Assembly (NCBI RefSeq): GCF_000758705.1
Contig: NZ_CP009287.1
Location: 2,852,001-2,916,000, forward strand
Length of the DNA stretch: 64,000 nt
From: Paenibacillus graminis
GTDB lineage: Bacteria > Bacillota > Bacilli > Paenibacillales > Paenibacillaceae
Reading direction: 5' to 3'
Under the pieces are notes generated by a model, which saw nothing but the letters and a program-made list of their open reading frames with translations, did not search any database and was not told where the DNA came from. Below are positions 36,551 to 45,789 of this stretch, piece by piece. Position numbers and translations under genes: made by a program. How positions within the stretch are numbered: position 1 is the first letter of the stretch; every line of letters starts with the position of its first letter.

Positions 36551-38851
36551 ATGAAAATGCCGCACAAAAAAGTAGATCGCTACTTCGGGAAGTTTTTTTC
36601 TGTAATGGTTGTTACGATATTTCTGACTATTTCCATACTGTCCATCATTCTGTATATGAATTTTGAGAAAATCGCGCTCAGCCAATCCTACGATCAGACG
36701 ATGGACAGTCTGGCGCAGACGACTCAGGAAGCCTCCGTGATGGCTGTGACCGCCGCTACGTTCGCCAAGCAGATTCATAGCGATCAGAATATCGCCAATC
36801 TGCTTAATTTTCCCGACCTCAGCGCGCAGGACATCAATAGTTCCATCCGCCAGTTAACCAATTACCGTGAAACCTCGCCGTTTATCGATTCCATCTATGT
36901 TTATAATGCCGAGGCACGCACCTTCTATATCACTTCGGATATGAGCGTGCCCTCGGTATTCAGCGAGGCGGAATTTTACGACCAGGAACTGAGCAGCATG
37001 CTCCAGCATGTGAACGATTACAAAACACTGATGCCGATTCCCCGTAAGCTTAAGATCGACGGGCTCGTTGGAAACATCGCTGAGCGGGAAAGGGATACGT
37101 ATACTTTTTTGCTGTATGACACCCTCAGCAAGAAGCCGCGGAAGAATGCGGTTGTTGTCAACATCAAGGAGACGCAGCTGCAAAAACATATCGACGGTTC
37201 GCTGACGAATGATCCGACGAATACCTTTCTGATCGACGAGAACGGCACGCTTGTCACGAACAGCTGGAAGACACCGATGCTGACCAACCTTAAGGGTACG
37301 CCGTATATTGACCGGATCTTGCGGGAACCGGACGATTCCGGGTATTTTGCCGCTGAGGTGGATCATGTCAAAAGTCTAGTCACCTACAGCAGTCCGGACT
37401 ATCTGGGCTGGAGATATATCCGCATTGTGCCTTATTCAGTGATCAGCCGGAATATCGATAGTATGCGGATCAAGACGCTGATCGTTGCCGGGGCCATCCT
37501 GTTCGCCGGACTTGCGCTGTCCTCACTGCTGTCCCGGCGGATCTTCAGCGGGCTGAGCCATAAGCTCTCCCGGCTGGGTAAGCTGGAAACAGAACAGCGG
37601 GAGAGCGTCCAGGCGATGCGCTCGGAATATCTCCGCAGCCTGTTGAACGGATATACACAGATGAACGCCGGGCATGCAGCCGCCCGGTTTGAACGGTACG
37701 GCATTCCGCTGGATCCTGCACAGCCGATCCGTGTCCTGCTGATCTTGGTGGACGATCACCTGCTGTTCGTGAACCGGTACAAAGCGGAGGACCGCAAGCT
37801 GCTGCTCTACGGAGTGCTCAACATTGCCCAGGAGCTGTTCGCCGCCGCTGGCATTCCAGCCGCTGCGGCGGATATCGGGGATGAACAGGCGGCGGTGCTG
37901 CTTCAGATGTCAGGCGAAGCCGATGTTGACCGGGAGCGGTGCAGAGATTATGCTGCTTGGATTCAAACGGCGGTCAGCGAATATTTAAAGCTGTCGGTCA
38001 CTGTATCCTCCAGCCTGAGCGGTCCGGGGATCGAAGCGGTGCATGCCCTGTATCAGCAGGCAGTGGAAGCCTCATACAGCTGGGTATTCAGCGGAGCCGG
38101 CAGCCATATCGAAGCCGAAGAAGTGGAACAGAACAAGACCAAACGTTATGAATATCCGCTGCAGAAAGAGAAGCAGATGATTGATGAGCTGATGCTGGGG
38201 CGGATAGCTGATGTAAGGCAGCTGTTCCGTGAGATCATTATAGATACGGCTGATTATACCTATATATCCTACCAGTTTGCTGTTTCACACCTGACCTTTG
38301 CGCTGCAGAACGCACTGCGGATTATCCGCCAGCATTCTCCATCGAACGAGGACTGGGAGTTCATTAACCTGCACCTGTATATGCCTCACTCCCGGGCAGA
38401 GACGATGGGGCAGTTCATTGAACGTTGTATGTCCCTGTTTGATCAGCTGGAGAATCAGATGAATGAACGGAAGAAGAGCCGGCAGGATGAATTGCCGTGC
38501 CGGATCAAAAAAATTCTCGATGAACGTTATGCTGATCCGAATCTGTCTCTGGACATGCTGGCAGAGGAGCTCGGCATGTCCGCCACCTATCTCGGGCGTG
38601 TGTTCAAACAGCATACGCTGCAGACGATACTCGGTTATATCCAGGAGGTGCGGATGAGCAGAGTGCGCGAGCTGCTCCTGCATACGGATGCCCCTGTCGG
38701 AGAAATCGCAGAACGTGCCGGCTTCTCGAACAGCCCGTACTTTTTTAAAGCGTTCAAGAAGTACAATGGTGTAACGCCTGCGGAATACCGCAGAACGGGC
38801 CGGAATCGAACGGATGAGGACGGTGTAGAGGCAGGCATTGCAGCTGAATAG
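36551..38851 (+). CDS. Membrane-bound AraC-type regulator (YesS/YtdP-like)
   Basis: 766 residues. An N-terminal transmembrane segment (about 16-38), an extracytoplasmic dCache-like sensor region (about 40-295), a second transmembrane helix (about 300-325), a cytoplasmic linker and a C-terminal AraC double helix-turn-helix (about 655-755; LSLDMLAEELGMSATYLGRVF and VGEIAERAGFSNSPYFFKAFKKY). There is no receiver domain. This layout matches YesS, which senses external sugar and activates polysaccharide transport genes directly. It lies between lacI and the ABC genes and is the likely activator of 39077-44680. A terminator follows. Confidence 0.9.
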   Translation: MKMPHKKVDRYFGKFFSVMVVTIFLTISILSIILYMNFEKIALSQSYDQTMDSLAQTTQEASVMAVTAATFAKQIHSDQNIANLLNFPDLSAQDINSSIRQLTNYRETSPFIDSIYVYNAEARTFYITSDMSVPSVFSEAEFYDQELSSMLQHVNDYKTLMPIPRKLKIDGLVGNIAERERDTYTFLLYDTLSKKPRKNAVVVNIKETQLQKHIDGSLTNDPTNTFLIDENGTLVTNSWKTPMLTNLKGTPYIDRILREPDDSGYFAAEVDHVKSLVTYSSPDYLGWRYIRIVPYSVISRNIDSMRIKTLIVAGAILFAGLALSSLLSRRIFSGLSHKLSRLGKLETEQRESVQAMRSEYLRSLLNGYTQMNAGHAAARFERYGIPLDPAQPIRVLLILVDDHLLFVNRYKAEDRKLLLYGVLNIAQELFAAAGIPAAAADIGDEQAAVLLQMSGEADVDRERCRDYAAWIQTAVSEYLKLSVTVSSSLSGPGIEAVHALYQQAVEASYSWVFSGAGSHIEAEEVEQNKTKRYEYPLQKEKQMIDELMLGRIADVRQLFREIIIDTADYTYISYQFAVSHLTFALQNALRIIRQHSPSNEDWEFINLHLYMPHSRAETMGQFIERCMSLFDQLENQMNERKKSRQDELPCRIKKILDERYADPNLSLDMLAEELGMSATYLGRVFKQHTLQTILGYIQEVRMSRVRELLLHTDAPVGEIAERAGFSNSPYFFKAFKKYNGVTPAEYRRTGRNRTDEDGVEAGIAAE

Positions 38852-38855
38852 AAGG

Positions 38856-38898
38856 GAAGGCGTTCTTGGCGAAGAAATCGCACAGGAACGCCTTTTTT
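38856..38898 (+). terminator. Terminator after the yesS-like gene
   Basis: GAAGGCGTTC pairs with GGAACGCCTT with one mismatch around a long loop, followed by six Ts. Confidence 0.8.
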
Positions 38899-39076
38899 AA
38901 CGGATAAAGGTAGCAATTAAGCAGTCAGTTCGGAAAAAATTAGTCTGCTTTTTAAGCGGAAAGTGAGTCATATCGCATATGGTAAGTTGCCCGGAAATAG
39001 GCTCTCTCCTAGTATAAGGTTTGTAGCCGGGAGTACCGGCGGAATATACAAACAGAAGGAGAAGGAGGCCGATTCG

Positions 39077-39997
39077 ATGTCCGGAAAGAGCGGGATCATC
39101 CGGGAGCTGCGTCAGAGCAAGACGCTTCTGCTAATGATTGCACCAACAATTGTGTTTTTCATTGTGTTTAGTTACATCCCGATGATAGGCGTATATTACG
39201 CCTTTACGAAGTTTGATTTTGACGGAGGGCTGTTTGGAAGCCAGTTTGTCGGGATGGAGAATTTCAAGTTCTTATTTAATACTGGAGTGCTGTGGAATCT
39301 GACCAAGAATACCGTGCTGTATAATCTGGCGTTCATTTTCCTGGGGAATATCATGCAGATTATTTGTGCCGTATTCCTTGCTCAGCTGTCAGGCAAGCTG
39401 TTCAAGAAGACAGCCCAGTCGCTGATGTTTCTTCCCTATTTTCTGTCCTGGGTGCTGGTAGGCGCGTTCGTCTATAACCTGTTCTCAGATCTTGGGGTAG
39501 TCAACAGCGTACTTAAGCAGCTTGGACTTCATTCCTATGATTTCTACCTGCATACCGCACCGTGGAAGTTCATTATTGTGTTCTTTAGTGTCTGGAAAGG
39601 GCTGGGCTATGGCACTGTCATTTATTTGGCGGCCATTATGGCAATCAGCGATGAATATTACGAGGCGGCGAAAATCGACGGGGCGACTATCTTTCAGCAA
39701 ATCCGCAATATCACGCTGCCGTTGCTGAAGCCTACCTTCATTCTGTTGATTCTGTTCAGTCTAGGCGGCATTATGAAGGGGCAATTCGATCTCTTCTATC
39801 AGATTATCGGCAGCAACGGTATGCTGTACGATGCCACAGATATTATCGACACGTTTGTGTTCCGTTCCCTGACAGTCAATTTTGACATCGGTATGGGTAC
39901 GGCAGCCGGCTTGTATCAATCATTTTTCGGCTTCGCCTTAATCATGATTGTCAATTTCATCATCCGTAAGACGAACAAGGACTACTCCTTGTTTTAG
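39077..39997 (+). CDS. Sugar ABC transporter permease (LplB-type)
   Basis: A 306-residue inner-membrane permease with six hydrophobic segments and the EAA loop (YYEAAKIDGATIFQQIRNITLPLL) near residue 195, the contact for the ATPase. The N-terminal region (LLLMIAPTIVFFIVFSYIPMIGVYYAF) is typical of the LplB/YteP group that imports oligosaccharides from plant or microbial polymers. The start at 39077 has GGAGG eight bases upstream; an in-frame ATG at 38963 would add an unlikely tail. No ATPase is encoded nearby, as usual for systems using a shared MsmX-like ATPase. Confidence 0.92.
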   Translation: MSGKSGIIRELRQSKTLLLMIAPTIVFFIVFSYIPMIGVYYAFTKFDFDGGLFGSQFVGMENFKFLFNTGVLWNLTKNTVLYNLAFIFLGNIMQIICAVFLAQLSGKLFKKTAQSLMFLPYFLSWVLVGAFVYNLFSDLGVVNSVLKQLGLHSYDFYLHTAPWKFIIVFFSVWKGLGYGTVIYLAAIMAISDEYYEAAKIDGATIFQQIRNITLPLLKPTFILLILFSLGGIMKGQFDLFYQIIGSNGMLYDATDIIDTFVFRSLTVNFDIGMGTAAGLYQSFFGFALIMIVNFIIRKTNKDYSLF

Positions 39998-40012
39998 AAA
40001 GGAGGTATACGC

Positions 40013-40948
40013 ATGAGTACCCAAGTCAAACAACTGGCCAAAGCGGATGCCTTCAAGGGCAACCGGATTAAGCAGGACAAGGAAACCATCGCTTTTAATA
40101 TCATCGGCTACACGCTGTTGACACTCGTTTCCCTGATCTGTCTCATCCCCTTCTGGCTAATCGTCGCCGGTTCTTTTACCGATGAGCTGGAGATTATCTC
40201 AAAAGGCTTTCAATTATTCCCGGACACGGTCTCGTTCGAGGCGTATAAGTCCGTATTCAGTACACCGGAGCAAATATACCGGGCTTATAGTGTAACGATC
40301 GGTGTGACCATCGCCGGTTCGCTGCTGGGCATTTTCCTGACCTCGATGGCAGGGTATGTCCTTTCCCGCAAGGATTTCGCGATGCGCAACGGGATTTCGT
40401 TCTTTATTTACTTCACAACGCTGTTCAGCGGCGGCCTCATTCCCTGGTATATTCTCATGACCAAAAATCTGGGGCTCAAAGACAGCTATTGGGCGCTGAT
40501 TCTGCCTCCGCTGCTGAGTGCCTGGAACATTATCCTGATGCGCAGCTTCATGAAGTCGATCCCTGAATCCATTGTAGAGTCCGCCAAAATTGATGGCGCC
40601 GGTGATTTCAAAATCTACCAGAGGCTGATTCTGCCGCTGTCGACGCCGGGACTCGCCACAATCGGGCTGTTTCTCGCACTTGGTTACTGGAACGACTGGT
40701 TCAATGCCAATATGTTCATTACAACGGATAGTAAATATCCACTGCAATTCCTGCTCTATAAAATCCTGTCCAGCGCAGCGGTGCTGCAGACGAATAACGG
40801 GGCCTACCTGGCCGCAAATGTCGTGCCGCCGACGGAAACACTCAAAATGGCCGTTGCTGTGGTGGCGACAGGGCCAATTATCCTGCTGTATCCTTTCGTC
40901 CAGCGCTACTTCGTGAAAGGGCTTACTGTTGGAGCAGTCAAAGGTTAG
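40013..40948 (+). CDS. Sugar ABC transporter permease (LplC/YtcP-type)
   Basis: The second permease, 311 residues, with six membrane segments and an EAA loop (ESIVESAKIDGAGDFKIYQRLILPL). It forms the heterodimer with the permease 15 bases upstream. The characteristic C terminus (PLQFLLYKILS, PIILLYPFVQRYFVKGLTVGAVKG) marks the LplC/YtcP subfamily. AAAGGAGG precedes the ATG. Confidence 0.93.
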   Translation: MSTQVKQLAKADAFKGNRIKQDKETIAFNIIGYTLLTLVSLICLIPFWLIVAGSFTDELEIISKGFQLFPDTVSFEAYKSVFSTPEQIYRAYSVTIGVTIAGSLLGIFLTSMAGYVLSRKDFAMRNGISFFIYFTTLFSGGLIPWYILMTKNLGLKDSYWALILPPLLSAWNIILMRSFMKSIPESIVESAKIDGAGDFKIYQRLILPLSTPGLATIGLFLALGYWNDWFNANMFITTDSKYPLQFLLYKILSSAAVLQTNNGAYLAANVVPPTETLKMAVAVVATGPIILLYPFVQRYFVKGLTVGAVKG

Positions 40949-41047
40949 ACCCGGCTTGCCGGCTAACATAGTATTTTTTTATAAGTAATAAAGGGCAAGG
41001 TCAGACAGGCTCGAAGCATTTAGCACATTCATTGAGGAGGAATCAAG

Positions 41048-42631
41048 TTGGGAAAAATCAAAAAAAGATGGACGCTGCTCGTCTCGCTCTCCATGCTGGC
41101 ATCGCTGCTGTCAGGCTGTGGCGGATCGAATAACAATGCAGCGGAAAAGAACAATTCGGATGCGTCCGGCGGCAATGCCAGCCCATCGGCAAGTGAGGCT
41201 ACAGCATCGAAGGAACCGCTCAAAAAGGTAAAGCTGACCTGGTATCTGGTCGGCGATACGCATAAGGATATGGACAAGGTGATGGCCGAATGGAACAAAA
41301 TGCTGGAAAAGGATCTGAACACTACGGTCGATCTCAAGTTTACCACCTGGAACGACTGGCAGACTAAATACAATCTGCTCCTAACCTCCGGTGAGAAGAT
41401 CGACATGATCTTTGCATCGAGCTGGGCAGATTTCTACAAGCTGTCCAAGCAGGGGGCCTTTCTGGATCTGACCAAGCTGCTCCCTGAATATGCGCCGGTA
41501 ACCTGGGGCAATGTGCCGAAGGATGACTGGGGCTCCGTCACGGTCGGCGGAGGTATTTACGCGGTGCCGAATACGAATCCGGAATACACGCCATCCGGCT
41601 ACGTCTACCGGGAGGACTGGCGCAAGGAATTGGGCCTGCCGGAGTTCACCGACCTGAATTCGATTGAGGCTTACATGGATGCCGTGAAGACGAAGAAGCA
41701 TGTTACCCCGATCAATGGCTTGGTCTATGATAACGTGAACGTCCTGTTCAAATCCTGGAATGATTTCCAGATGATTGGCGGAAACGAGCTGATCGCAGCC
41801 ACATCTTACGATACTCCGCGTGACATTCAAATCGTACCGTTTACCGACAAGTACGAAGCTTGGGTCAAGAAGATGAAGGAGTGGGCAGACAAGGGCTACT
41901 GGAACAAAAACTCGCTGTCCTCGAAACAGGAAGCTGGCGATTTCATCAAGACCGGACAAGGAGCGATCTACTGGCGCAACCCGTCCAGCGCCGGAGGCTT
42001 TATTAATGAGGTGAAGGCCAAAAAACTGAATATGGAAATCGGCTACTTCCCGTTCACCCGGTTTCACAATTATGTAATGCCGACGCTGCCAAGCTCGAAC
42101 GCGATGGCTGTTCCGAAGAGCTCGGAGAATCCGGAGCGCTCGCTGATGGTGCTCGATAAGCTTCGCAACGACCCTGTTTACTTTGATCTGATGACCTACG
42201 GGATCGAAGGCAAGCACTGGGCCAAGGGCAAGGACGCCAAAACGATTGTCATTCCGGCACCGGGTGTCGATCTTAATGAAACGCCTCGTTTCGATATCGC
42301 TAGCTGGGGCTGGCGCTATGAGCCCAACATGCTGAAAGAAGAGGGAGGCTGGGACGGTCTCGATAAGCTGAAGGAAGAATTCAAGCCAATCAGCAAACCG
42401 GATATTTTCGGACCCATTTATATGGATTATGATCCGGTCAAAACCGAGCTTGCAGCGGTTAACCAGGTGTTTGAGCAATATGGCAAACCGCTGATGCTCG
42501 GGCTGATACCTGATGTGGACGCTTCACTCAAGACCTACCGCGACAAGCTGAAAAAAGCCGGGATCGAAAAACTCCTGACTTATGTGAAGGAACAATCGAA
42601 TCAGTATTTTGACGAAAAAGGAATTAAATAA
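41048..42631 (+). CDS. Sugar ABC transporter substrate-binding lipoprotein
   Basis: A 527-residue lipoprotein: basic N terminus, hydrophobic core and lipobox LLSGC with the lipidated cysteine near residue 24, then a Ser/Asn-rich linker. The mature part (KVKLTWYLVGD, WADFYKLSKQGAFLDLTKLL, PNTNPEYTPSGYVYREDWRKELGLPE) is typical of LplA-like solute-binding proteins. It is the presumed receptor for oligosaccharides released by the GH2 and GH30 enzymes. The start is TTG, seven bases after GAGGAGG. A stable hairpin after the stop may protect its mRNA. Confidence 0.92.
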   Translation: MGKIKKRWTLLVSLSMLASLLSGCGGSNNNAAEKNNSDASGGNASPSASEATASKEPLKKVKLTWYLVGDTHKDMDKVMAEWNKMLEKDLNTTVDLKFTTWNDWQTKYNLLLTSGEKIDMIFASSWADFYKLSKQGAFLDLTKLLPEYAPVTWGNVPKDDWGSVTVGGGIYAVPNTNPEYTPSGYVYREDWRKELGLPEFTDLNSIEAYMDAVKTKKHVTPINGLVYDNVNVLFKSWNDFQMIGGNELIAATSYDTPRDIQIVPFTDKYEAWVKKMKEWADKGYWNKNSLSSKQEAGDFIKTGQGAIYWRNPSSAGGFINEVKAKKLNMEIGYFPFTRFHNYVMPTLPSSNAMAVPKSSENPERSLMVLDKLRNDPVYFDLMTYGIEGKHWAKGKDAKTIVIPAPGVDLNETPRFDIASWGWRYEPNMLKEEGGWDGLDKLKEEFKPISKPDIFGPIYMDYDPVKTELAAVNQVFEQYGKPLMLGLIPDVDASLKTYRDKLKKAGIEKLLTYVKEQSNQYFDEKGIK

Positions 42632-42646
42632 AACTTGGCATGATGA

Positions 42647-42680
42647 GGAACAGCGGCGGAGGCAATTTCGCCGCTGTTCC
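42647..42680 (+). other. Stable hairpin between the binding-protein and GH30 genes
   Basis: A perfect 12-bp stem (GGAACAGCGGCG and CGCCGCTGTTCC) with a 10-base loop and no T run after it. More like an mRNA-stabilising or partial-attenuation structure than a full terminator. Confidence 0.65.
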
Positions 42681-42778
42681 AGTTCATATTCAGAAAAGAA
42701 AGGGGTCAAGTCATTAAAACGGTTGGCACTATAAGGGCATTTTGAGAAGTTCATATTATTCAGGGAGAGTGAACTGTT

Positions 42779-44680
42779 ATGGCAAACAAAAAAATGCTGA
42801 CTCTGGCAGTTGTTCTGGCTATTTCCGTGCCCATGGGGGCGGTGTCCTCCCCGCAGCAGGCGCAGGCTGCAGGTGAAAACGTACAGGTATGGTTGTCCAA
42901 TCCCAACACAAATACTTGGTTGGCAAGACAACCGGATGTCAGGTTCTCTCCATCCAGCACAGGTGCCGACTATACGATTGCTGTCAATGAAGGAAGCACG
43001 TATCAGACGATGGACGGTTTTGGAGCTTCACTCACTGATTCATCCAGCTGGCTGCTGCAAAACAAACTGTCTGCAGCCAAAAGAACCGAGGTCATGAATC
43101 AGCTGTTCAGCGCCAGCGGCATCAACATCAGCGCCCTCCGCCAGCCGATCGGCGCGAGTGACTTCAACTGGGAAATGTGGACCTATGATGATACGTCCGG
43201 GAACAGCGATGATATGAACCTGAGCGCTTTCTCACTCTGGAGGGATGAAGCCTATATCCGCCCTATGCTTAATCAGGCCTATAACGTTAATCCGGGCCGG
43301 ATCAAGCTGTTCGCCGCCCCATGGAGTCCTCCAGCCTGGATGAAGACGAAAAAAAGCCTCTACGGTGATACGGGCGGCACCTTGCGTGAGAATTGCTATG
43401 ATGTCTATGCCAATTATCTGGTGAAATATCTGCAGCAGTATGCCGCACTTGGAACACCTGTCTATGCCCTCTCCCTGCAGAATGAACCGAAATATGCCCC
43501 AAAACACTATTCCGGACTTCTAATGTCTGACGTTGAACAAATCAAACTGATCAATCAGCTGGGCCCGAAGCTGGCACAGAACGGACTTAACACTCAAATT
43601 ATGGCCTATGACCACAACTATGACGATATTAGCTATGCCAAGTCAGTGCTGGAATCTAGCGCTTCTGCCTATACGCAGGGCAGTGCTTTTCATTACTACA
43701 CTCAAGATAGAGACCATTCCAAACTGACCACGCTGCATAACCTTTATCCGACCAAACGGATCTGGTTCACGGAAGGCGGCAGCGGAACGTGGATTGGCGG
43801 CGGCACGAACGCGGGAATGTTCCAGGATCTGATGATGCATATGATCCGCTTCCCCAGAAACTGGGCAAAGTCCTATATCATGTGGAATGTCGCGCTGGAC
43901 CAGAATGGCGGCCCTGCGCTCGCCGGAATTGATGCTGCCAACCGCGGCCTGCTGACCATCCGCTCTGACACTACGGACTCAGTGACCTACAACCCGCAAT
44001 TTTACGGTTTGGGGCACAGCAGTAAATTTGTCGACCTGAATGCGTCCCGCATTGATTCGAATACGTTTGAGGACAGCATGGAGGACGTAGCCTATAAAAA
44101 TCCTGACGGCACCATTGCGCTTGTGTTGTCCAACCGGCTCTCCAGCACTAAGACCGTCAAGATTCAGTGGAATTCCCAGTCATTCACGTACACCGTTCCT
44201 GCCGGAGGCGCGATCACCTTCAAATGGCCGTCCAACTCGGCCCCGGTGACCGGCGGCACCTATAAGATTTTGAGCAAAGCAAGCGAAATGGCCCTGGATG
44301 TGACTGATGTTTCTACGGCGGATGGCGCGCTTGTCCAGCAATGGGAATATGCAGGCGGCAATAACCAGCGGTGGACGATCAGCGATGCAGGAAGCGGGTA
44401 TGTCAACATCGTTAACACAGCCAGCGGTAAAGGCCTGGATGTGATAAACGGCTCCACCGCGGACGGTGCGGGTGTTCAGCAGTGGGCGCTTACCGGTACA
44501 GGAGGATATAATCAGCAGTGGAAGCTTGAAGCAGTTGGCGGCGGCTATTATAAGGTTGTGAATAGACAAAGCGGCAAAGTGCTGGATATTCCAGACTCTT
44601 CAACCATGAACGGTACCAAAATCCAGCAGTGGTCCTATTTCGGAGCGGACAATCAGCTATTCTTCTTTGTGGCGCCGTAA
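42779..44680 (+). CDS. Secreted GH30 glucanase with ricin-type lectin domain
   Basis: 633 residues. Signal peptide 1-about 30 (AQAAGE). The GH30 catalytic domain (about 35-480) opens YQTMDGFGASLTDSS; the acid/base is E236 in SLQNEP and the nucleophile E332 in WFTEGGSG. The overall pattern fits the GH30 subfamily of beta-1,6-glucanases and glucosylceramidase-like enzymes more than xylanases; this is inference. The C-terminal domain (about 490-633) has three QxW-type beta-trefoil repeats (QQWEYAGGNNQRW, QQWALTG, QQWSYFGADNQLF), a CBM13/ricin lectin. It is the last gene of the polysaccharide locus, followed by a terminator. Confidence 0.9.
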   Translation: MANKKMLTLAVVLAISVPMGAVSSPQQAQAAGENVQVWLSNPNTNTWLARQPDVRFSPSSTGADYTIAVNEGSTYQTMDGFGASLTDSSSWLLQNKLSAAKRTEVMNQLFSASGINISALRQPIGASDFNWEMWTYDDTSGNSDDMNLSAFSLWRDEAYIRPMLNQAYNVNPGRIKLFAAPWSPPAWMKTKKSLYGDTGGTLRENCYDVYANYLVKYLQQYAALGTPVYALSLQNEPKYAPKHYSGLLMSDVEQIKLINQLGPKLAQNGLNTQIMAYDHNYDDISYAKSVLESSASAYTQGSAFHYYTQDRDHSKLTTLHNLYPTKRIWFTEGGSGTWIGGGTNAGMFQDLMMHMIRFPRNWAKSYIMWNVALDQNGGPALAGIDAANRGLLTIRSDTTDSVTYNPQFYGLGHSSKFVDLNASRIDSNTFEDSMEDVAYKNPDGTIALVLSNRLSSTKTVKIQWNSQSFTYTVPAGGAITFKWPSNSAPVTGGTYKILSKASEMALDVTDVSTADGALVQQWEYAGGNNQRWTISDAGSGYVNIVNTASGKGLDVINGSTADGAGVQQWALTGTGGYNQQWKLEAVGGGYYKVVNRQSGKVLDIPDSSTMNGTKIQQWSYFGADNQLFFFVAP

Positions 44681-44696
44681 GGTTTGATTTGTACGC

Positions 44697-44726
44697 CAAA
44701 AAGCCCGCACAAACGCGGGCTTTTTG
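44697..44726 (+). terminator. Terminator after the GH30 gene
   Basis: CAAAAAGCCCGC and GCGGGCTTTTTG form a perfect 12-bp stem with a 6-base loop; the T run is within the 3' arm. It can act on both strands. Confidence 0.88.
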
Positions 44727-44821
44727 GTGTGTGGTGCGCCTCCCACAGGGCGGTCTATTGGTTGTTCCAACCTCTGTTTTAATACGAATCTGAAAAACCT
44801 TCCTCAGCCTCACGGCTCGAG

Positions 44822-45661
44822 TCACATCACACCCTGCTTCGCCTTCATACATTTCAGATTGTAAGTCCGCCCATAGGCCTTGCCGTATCTAACGATCCGG
44901 TTGATCATACTACGGTCCTGCAGTTTGGTGAACGGGCAGGGATCGGGGGCTGTATTCACTTCCAGGATCCAGGGCTTCAGATGCCGGTCCAAGGCAATAT
45001 CAGCTCCGATTTCCTGAAGGCCGGGGAAGGCAGTGCTTAACTGATGGGCGGACTTTACTCCAATTTCCTTCATTGCCGCGATCAATGCTGCACGCTTTTC
45101 TAGGGTTGTGTAGGCGTTCAACAATACTTCAACCGGATATATGGTCCCTCCTTGACTGCCGTTGGTCACCACTTTGTGAGGAGGCGCCACGCGTCCTGCA
45201 ATCCCCGTAGCTTCCCACTCCCTCTTAAGATTCCGCTGCACCATCACCCGGATATCGAAGGGCCGACTATCATAGGTAAGCAGCCGGATTCCCTTTTGTA
45301 CTAAATAGGATCTTCCCTTGGTTTCCCTATAGATTGCGCGATAGGCGGTGTCGTAATCGGAGAATCTATGCACTAGCGTACCGGCTTGATAGCGGTAGGC
45401 CATCTCTTGCCCCGGGTCATGATCTCTTCCGCTGCTGCGTTTCAAGCGTTTGACCGGAAATTTGTCAACCCGGATCACGCCCCGCCCCAATGAACCGCAG
45501 CATGGCTTAATGTACACCATATGATATTTTTGCAGCATCTCTTTTAGCGTGCTTGGATTCATTTTTCTCGATACCGGGATATGCATCCTTAACTCATGGC
45601 TTCCAGCCAGCACCTTTGTCTTCATCAGCTTGTTGGATATACGTGTGGTTTGTTCCTTCAT
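44822..45661 (-). CDS. YheC/YheD-family ATP-grasp protein
   Basis: A 279-residue ATP-grasp-fold protein of the endospore coat-associated YheC/YheD family: VYIKPCCGSLGRGVIRV for nucleotide binding, YLVQKGIRLL and FDIRVMVQRN in the middle, and the metal-binding end GADIALDRHLKPWILEVNTAPD. The family is spore-associated in Bacillus, but its ligase activity is unproven. A paralogue lies at 51477-52232, so the two flank a diaminopropionate and sugar-nucleotide gene set. The start at 45661 has CGGAGG six bases upstream; a TTG at 45679 lies before that site. Confidence 0.87.
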   Translation of the reverse strand: MKEQTTRISNKLMKTKVLAGSHELRMHIPVSRKMNPSTLKEMLQKYHMVYIKPCCGSLGRGVIRVDKFPVKRLKRSSGRDHDPGQEMAYRYQAGTLVHRFSDYDTAYRAIYRETKGRSYLVQKGIRLLTYDSRPFDIRVMVQRNLKREWEATGIAGRVAPPHKVVTNGSQGGTIYPVEVLLNAYTTLEKRAALIAAMKEIGVKSAHQLSTAFPGLQEIGADIALDRHLKPWILEVNTAPDPCPFTKLQDRSMINRIVRYGKAYGRTYNLKCMKAKQGVM

Positions 45662-45789
45662 TATGTCCCTCCGTTGCAATAAGCCCTATAGGCTATCTTA
45701 CGGGGATAGTTGAACTTTTGATTGGGCAGCAGATGATAAAAGAACACACCCGGAGCGTGCTACATATGATGATTTAAGGTGTGTATCTA

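Noticed and set aside
41381..42478. A 365-codon minus-strand frame
   Set aside because: Antisense to the solute-binding lipoprotein gene, which has a lipobox and clear family features.
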